DNA of 64,000 nucleotides from Vanessa cardui (taxonomy: Eukaryota > Arthropoda > Insecta > Lepidoptera > Nymphalidae): positions 4,900,501 through 4,964,500 of the forward strand of contig NC_061124.1 of NCBI RefSeq assembly GCF_905220365.1, given 5' to 3'. Below the pieces are notes generated by a model. It saw only the letters and a list, made by a program, of their open reading frames with translations. It was not told where the DNA came from and ran no database searches. Below are positions 59,486 through 64,000 of the stretch, piece after piece. Position 1 is the stretch's first letter. Each line of letters opens with the position of its first letter. The position numbers were made by a program, and so were the translations under genes.

Positions 59486-60511
59486 TGTAGCTTTATCTCA
59501 TTACACTTTTATAAATACAGAATATTGTCTCACAGTGAACTGTAAATAAAAAAAAATTACAGTTATACGATGGTTTTGTTGTTAAATGAGAAATAGTTAG
59601 ACAAATTTAAAAGCGCGGCTAATTGTATACGCGAAAGAGAAACTCCCAAAACATACAGTGCGAAGGTAACGGGGAATATTTCTTATCATTCTACTCTACT
59701 CGTAAAAAGATCATTCGCCGATGAAAGCAGTGTCTCCGTAAATAGTGTCGATATAATGTAAGAAAAGGATGACGGACTATCTATAGACGCGCTTCAAGTA
59801 AACTATAGTCGCCATTGTTAATTTCTTTGCCACTGTTTGATGAATGGAAGCTCTAAATGCCATCAAAAAACGCCCGAGATGATAATAAAAAGAGAAAATA
59901 ATAATATTGTCTAACCTTGATATTCATTAAAAATATTTTTTTTACGAAATACACTGAATTCAGCGATATGATTTTATTATTTCTATCTCACTTTGAAATC
60001 TTGAATTCTCCATCTCACTGAATAAATGAAATGGCGATACAAATAAAATGGCGGCCAAATAAGTATAGACAATTAAGATTTAAGATCCAAGTGCGAGTTG
60101 TAAAATTAATATTGAATTTGAATTATTATGCTGGACCCAGATAATCTTTTATTTTTGTTAATTATTTATTCTATATATATTTATATTTTATATTTAATTT
60201 AATCCTTAAGATATAGCCTAGATAAAGATATATGTATGTGCCAAACTTACTAAATAATAAAAATATTTTTCCTCTCTGAGTTTGTATTTGCAATTTTATA
60301 ATTTTTTATATGCTTATTCATACTATAATATAATTTAACAAAATTGCAAAAACAAAAAGACATTGACTAACATTTTTATAAGATATTTGAGCCATAGGAA
60401 GGGCACAAAACAAAAACAGTTCATCTTTTAAAAAAGCAATCGTGACATCATAGATAATACATTTATAATGAAACACTGGCGTTATGAGTTAATTTAATTG
60501 TAAGCTTCACT

Positions 60512-60514
<3 letters not shown>

Positions 60515-60556
<42 letters not shown>
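60515..60556. repeat. (TA)n microsatellite
   Basis: About 42 bp of pure TA dinucleotides. Confidence 0.95.
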
Positions 60557-60559
<3 letters not shown>

Positions 60560-60732
60560 TATATGTATTTTCGTAAAATTAAAGTAAGATCAAACAAAAA
60601 ACTTAAAAAAAATATAAATGAAACAATACTTAACGTATTCCTCAAAAATATTACTAACTAAAAAGGTCATTACAGTGTTGTCACAGCGCGTAAGTTATTG
60701 CAACTTTTGTCGGCTAAAATAAATCTTTACAG

Positions 60733-60861
60733 AAAGTTGAGTATTTTGATGATCATAAGGATTTTGAGGAACATCTAAAATGTGTAATTGAAAGTTCTAA
60801 TGGAATCACAGTCCTATATGGGAGTCCACAGAAGTGCGAAGGCAATATTATAAAAATGTAA
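60733..60861 (+). other. Possible orphan exon or retroposed fragment
   Basis: Directly after a good acceptor (aatctttacag) an open frame of 42 codons and a stop encodes a protein-like peptide (KVEYFDDHKDFEEHLKC, then NGITVLYGSPQKC). Composition is far from that of random AT-rich translation. I do not recognise the family, and no upstream exon was found; it could be a decayed retrocopy. Confidence 0.25.
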
Positions 60862-61859
60862 ATTTATCAATAGAATTAAAGGTTACTACTAATAATAGTA
60901 ATATTCAAGAAAATTTTAGTGAATCTAAAGCCAACTGTTTCCTAGTTATTTATTAGTATCTAAGATTTTAAGAAGTATTTATGCTTAAGATCATTTTTCA
61001 ACTTCTTTGCCAATTATAGTTCTATTTTTGGGAAATTCCCGTATAGGCTTATACGTTTGTGTCTATCAGTCAAACGTCAACTGCACTGGTGCATTTGTTC
61101 AGAGTAATAATAATCGACGCCGCTCCGCGCCGCTAAAGTGCGGTTTCAGCTTTAGTGCAACAAGAGATGTAGTTTTTAACGATCAATTTTAACAGCCCGT
61201 TTCGCGGCACTAATACAAAATAAGCGAGATAGTTAAATTGAGAATATAAAAACTCTTTAAGCTTTAAGCGTTTTTTATTTTTTTTGCATATGTTAGCCGT
61301 TGGTTTTAATGAAGTCAGTATTTATAGTATTATTTAATATGATCATTTTGTACATATGTTTATCATATCATTTTTTATAGCCGTTTTTTTGTATACCTTC
61401 TAAGGCATTCCGTTAAAATCAGCGTTGAACTTTGTCATTGGTTTTCTTTTAGGAATGAAATAATAAGTTAATGTGTGTACTTACCAAGTGCTTTGAAGTT
61501 ATTGTTATCAGTTGTCTTTTTATAAAATAAGAATTACGTTACACAATTATCTTGTCATTAATTATTGGTACCTACCAATAGTTTAAAAATTTTAAATATT
61601 TTTTTCTATTTGAATTTATAATAATAATAAAAATGCATGGGATTTTCAGACATTAATATATTTTTGTATATATCTTATTTTAATTGCATACAATCGTATA
61701 GTATATATAGCACCAATTTAATTTAGTTATATATTAAATTATTATAAAAATATATAACTCGACATTATATTCTTAATCTATAAAACCTTATAAATACATT
61801 ATTACAGAATTGGTGGATGAACTTGGGTCTTTAGAAATAATGTCTTATTATAAATATAC

Positions 61860-63029
61860 CTAACTTTTTTTACAAAAATATTCAAATATAACTTCAGGAT
61901 TTTTATGGCCTCTATTTTCTATATATTGTATTATATGACTTATACGATTGTGCCAATTTTGGCACGTTTCCGGTTTAATCTTTTCTAAAACATTATGACT
62001 TGGGCACCAAATATTCATTATACAGTGATGACTTAATCGATCACTAAGTTTCTTCAACATATTAAATACTAAAAAATACAATGAGTGCTTATTCCAGTAA
62101 CTTTCGTCGTTGCTTGCACATTCCCAAAGAAAAAGAGTTTTAATAAAATAGCTTGAAAGTTGAGTAAAACCCTGTACATCCCTGAAATGTTTAATTAACT
62201 TTATTGTACTTTTTAAGTTATTTCTGTTTTTCAGTAATTGTCTTTCTTGAAATGGAAATGATAGTCGCCAATTATAATCGTCAACATTTGGCTTGGGAAC
62301 TACAAAATACCTTAAAATGTTGGAGGATTTAACTTTTGTAAAGTCTACATTAGAGTTAATCGGTACTACAGGCAACACAAACGTGAACGTTGGTACTAAA
62401 TCAATATCAATTATATCATTATTGTCTTTTATAATTGTAATTGTGTTAGCAGGACCAGATGATCTCGTGTGAACTTTATACTTTTGTTTATTATTCAATT
62501 TTATTATTCTCATTCCATCTTCTAAGGGAAGAGCGTTTATAGCGACGTCGACAGTGCTCTGCATCCAGGAACGAAATTTTTTCATTGATAACTTATACTC
62601 CTTATTACACCATAAATGAGTTTTCGAAAATCCCTGATTAACCGTTAAGGGCACTTTACCCAATCTTCGAAACTCTGGTGGCATTATTATAGCTGTATAG
62701 TCATGAGGCGAGTTAGACGCGTCTAATTTAATTTTACCATAATTAACTGGAAATTTCAATATGATATTGATATCGTATTCTGTCGGCTTACCGACGCGTA
62801 ACCCATCGAAGTAACTGCCCAAAAAATCTAGCTTTGGTCTTAAGCTATCAAAAAGCTTATCATTCCTTCGCATAGCATTTATTAATTCTTTCAATACGGC
62901 AAATAATATATCAGTGTTTTCTTTTCTCTCATTCTTGTCCATTCTTATGTAATGTCTATTAATTTGTTGAAATATAACTTCACATTTCTTTTTTTTAGTA
63001 TGGGCTTTAGTTTTTGACTGTTGCGGCAT
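61860..63029 (-). CDS. cGLR: cGAS-like receptor (Mab-21 nucleotidyltransferase), intronless
   Basis: One exon encodes 389 residues. A basic N-terminus (KTKAHTKKKK) leads into a Mab-21/cGAS-type nucleotidyltransferase. The signature LGSYFDGLRVGKPTEYDINI contains Gly71-Ser72 and the metal ligands Glu84 and Asp86; the third acidic residue is in DIIDIDLVPTF (Asp210, possibly Asp208). The helical C-terminal lobe continues with WRLSFPFQER, which suits cGLRs, and ends near residue 385. Known members sense double-stranded RNA or other ligands and make cyclic dinucleotides that activate STING; ligand and product here cannot be read from sequence. The vertebrate zinc-thumb pattern is not clearly present, although a His/Cys-rich patch (HHC at 334-336, C342, C356) exists. 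The 5' flank has a splice acceptor (ttatttcag at about 63038), so a non-coding first exon is likely. Confidence 0.88.
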   Translation of the reverse strand: MPQQSKTKAHTKKKKCEVIFQQINRHYIRMDKNERKENTDILFAVLKELINAMRRNDKLFDSLRPKLDFLGSYFDGLRVGKPTEYDINIILKFPVNYGKIKLDASNSPHDYTAIIMPPEFRRLGKVPLTVNQGFSKTHLWCNKEYKLSMKKFRSWMQSTVDVAINALPLEDGMRIIKLNNKQKYKVHTRSSGPANTITIIKDNNDIIDIDLVPTFTFVLPVVPINSNVDFTKVKSSNILRYFVVPKPNVDDYNWRLSFPFQERQLLKNRNNLKSTIKLIKHFRDVQGFTQLSSYFIKTLFLWECASNDESYWNKHSLYFLVFNMLKKLSDRLSHHCIMNIWCPSHNVLEKIKPETCQNWHNRISHIIQYIENRGHKNPEVIFEYFCKKS

Positions 63030-64000
63030 TTTCTATCCTGAAATAATACACATAGGACAGAGTAAAGACAGATATAACGACATCGAATTTACGTGATATC
63101 ATTGGTTATTGGTTGATAGCTTGATTGGTCAATAATCGATTTCTGGAATAATGGTATTTAGAATGTTTACGAAGCCGTTATCGGAAAAAAAGTTGTGTTG
63201 GAATATATACTGTACAGTTTTTGGCGCTCAATACAAACTGTATATTTTTTAATATCTATTAAAAATTCGCATTATTCAATCAACGGTTTATTTATTTTTA
63301 AATTACAGCTATTCGTATTTTTAGATATTAGTTATAACGGTACGTACGTCTTTCTTGTCAAACACACAAACACTTAATAGTTATATTTACTTTATTGAAA
63401 TTTTCACAAGCACTAGATTTTAAAAACATGTGTACCGTAAAAGCAATGCTCTACTGCACGATGATCAGTTAATTACAAACACGATTCATTTTATATGGTT
63501 TGGTAAATCCGGGACTTTTTTGTGATTCTAAAAGGGGATTTACCATCTTATTGAATGTTAAATAGTGCCATAATCTTAGGGTTGCCATATGCCCCGTTTA
63601 TTGCTAATTGTAAAAGGGAATTAATTTAATTGATTTATTTTATTTTATTTAGAATGTATTTAAAAAATCTTTGATATTATAAAATTTTGTTTTAATATAA
63701 TTTTTATGTCAAGAAATCACAATTATATTTTATTATTAATTCAACACAAAATATTTCTAAACAATTGTCCTAGAATGATCCGGATAAAGAATCAGATGGA
63801 TATGAATTATGGTCTTCATTAGAAAACGAAACAGATCTTTTGGATATTTAAGATTATCAACATAGTGCTTAGAATTAATTGTTTTGTAAATCTCGTTATC
63901 CGGTATTACCTACTCATGTTTCATTTGTGATTTCAAAGGTTAGTGCCACTACTTTTACATTTAATTTTAGAGTAATTAGATTATTTTATTATTTAAAGAA
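63030..64000. other. Right-hand flank upstream of cGLR
   Basis: AT-rich. Contains the likely promoter and leader of the cGLR gene and a small coding-like fragment at 63.77 kb. No other feature. Confidence 0.45.
63774..63851 (+). other. Possible terminal exon fragment
   Basis: After a candidate acceptor (ttgtcctag) 25 codons and a TAA encode an acidic, protein-like tail (SDGYELWSSLENETDLLDI). The frame is closed by a stop immediately upstream, so it can only be translated if spliced in. No partner exon is visible in the window. Confidence 0.2.

Larger units (their letters stand above)
59486..61859. other. Intergenic, zinc-finger gene promoter to cGLR 3' end
   Basis: 59.5-59.9 kb is GC-richer and should be the zinc-finger promoter. 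From 60.1 kb on it is very AT-rich with a (TA)n tract and one coding-like fragment at 60.73 kb. A short GC-rich patch (gacgccgctccgcgccgcta) lies at about 61116-61135. Confidence 0.5.

Overview
This is a 64 kb piece of an AT-rich nuclear insect genome, almost certainly a butterfly or moth. Genes are split by short GT-AG introns and coding exons are more GC-rich than their surroundings. The non-coding DNA is full of tRNA-derived SINEs, LINE 3' tails and MITEs of types I associate with Lepidoptera. There is no sign of a bacterial operon, CRISPR array or plasmid. All exon models below were built by hand from splice signals, reading-frame continuity and remembered protein families; no search was run.

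Layout. (1) 0.4-6.5 kb, minus strand: DEAD-box RNA helicase DDX31, running off the left edge. (2) 9.7-11.2 kb, plus: axonemal dynein light chain DNAL1. (3) 11.2-25.4 kb: a gene-poor interval with GC-richer islands, repeats and only weak coding candidates. (4) 25.4-37.0 kb, minus: a complete 17-exon ABCF1, whose introns hold several SINEs, two MITEs, a hAT-type MITE with intact target duplication, a local duplication and a 28-bp perfect palindrome. (5) 38.0-39.0 kb, plus: an intronless, secreted, catalytically dead trypsin-like protein. (6) 40.8-42.8 kb, plus: torsin activator Torip/LAP1. (7) 43.8-44.7 kb, minus: ANAPC15, a subunit of the anaphase-promoting complex. (8) 46.3-47.9 kb, plus: a four-exon secreted protein I cannot place. 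(9) 49.5-50.0 kb, plus: an intronless bacterial-type DNA-3-methyladenine glycosylase I (Tag). (10) 53.1-53.6 kb, plus: nucleoside diphosphate kinase (awd). (11) 54.6-59.5 kb, minus: a ten-exon C2H2 zinc-finger protein. (12) 61.9-63.0 kb, minus: an intronless cGAS-like receptor with an intact nucleotidyltransferase core.

Most genes are unrelated housekeeping functions (ribosome biogenesis, translation, cell cycle, nuclear envelope, nucleotide metabolism). The unusual loci cluster in the right half: the Tag gene, which looks horizontally acquired; the orphan secreted protein; the pseudoprotease; and the cGLR innate-immunity enzyme. The Tag gene is the strongest candidate for something exceptional, because every zinc and active-site residue known from E. 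coli Tag is kept although the gene lies between ordinary insect genes.
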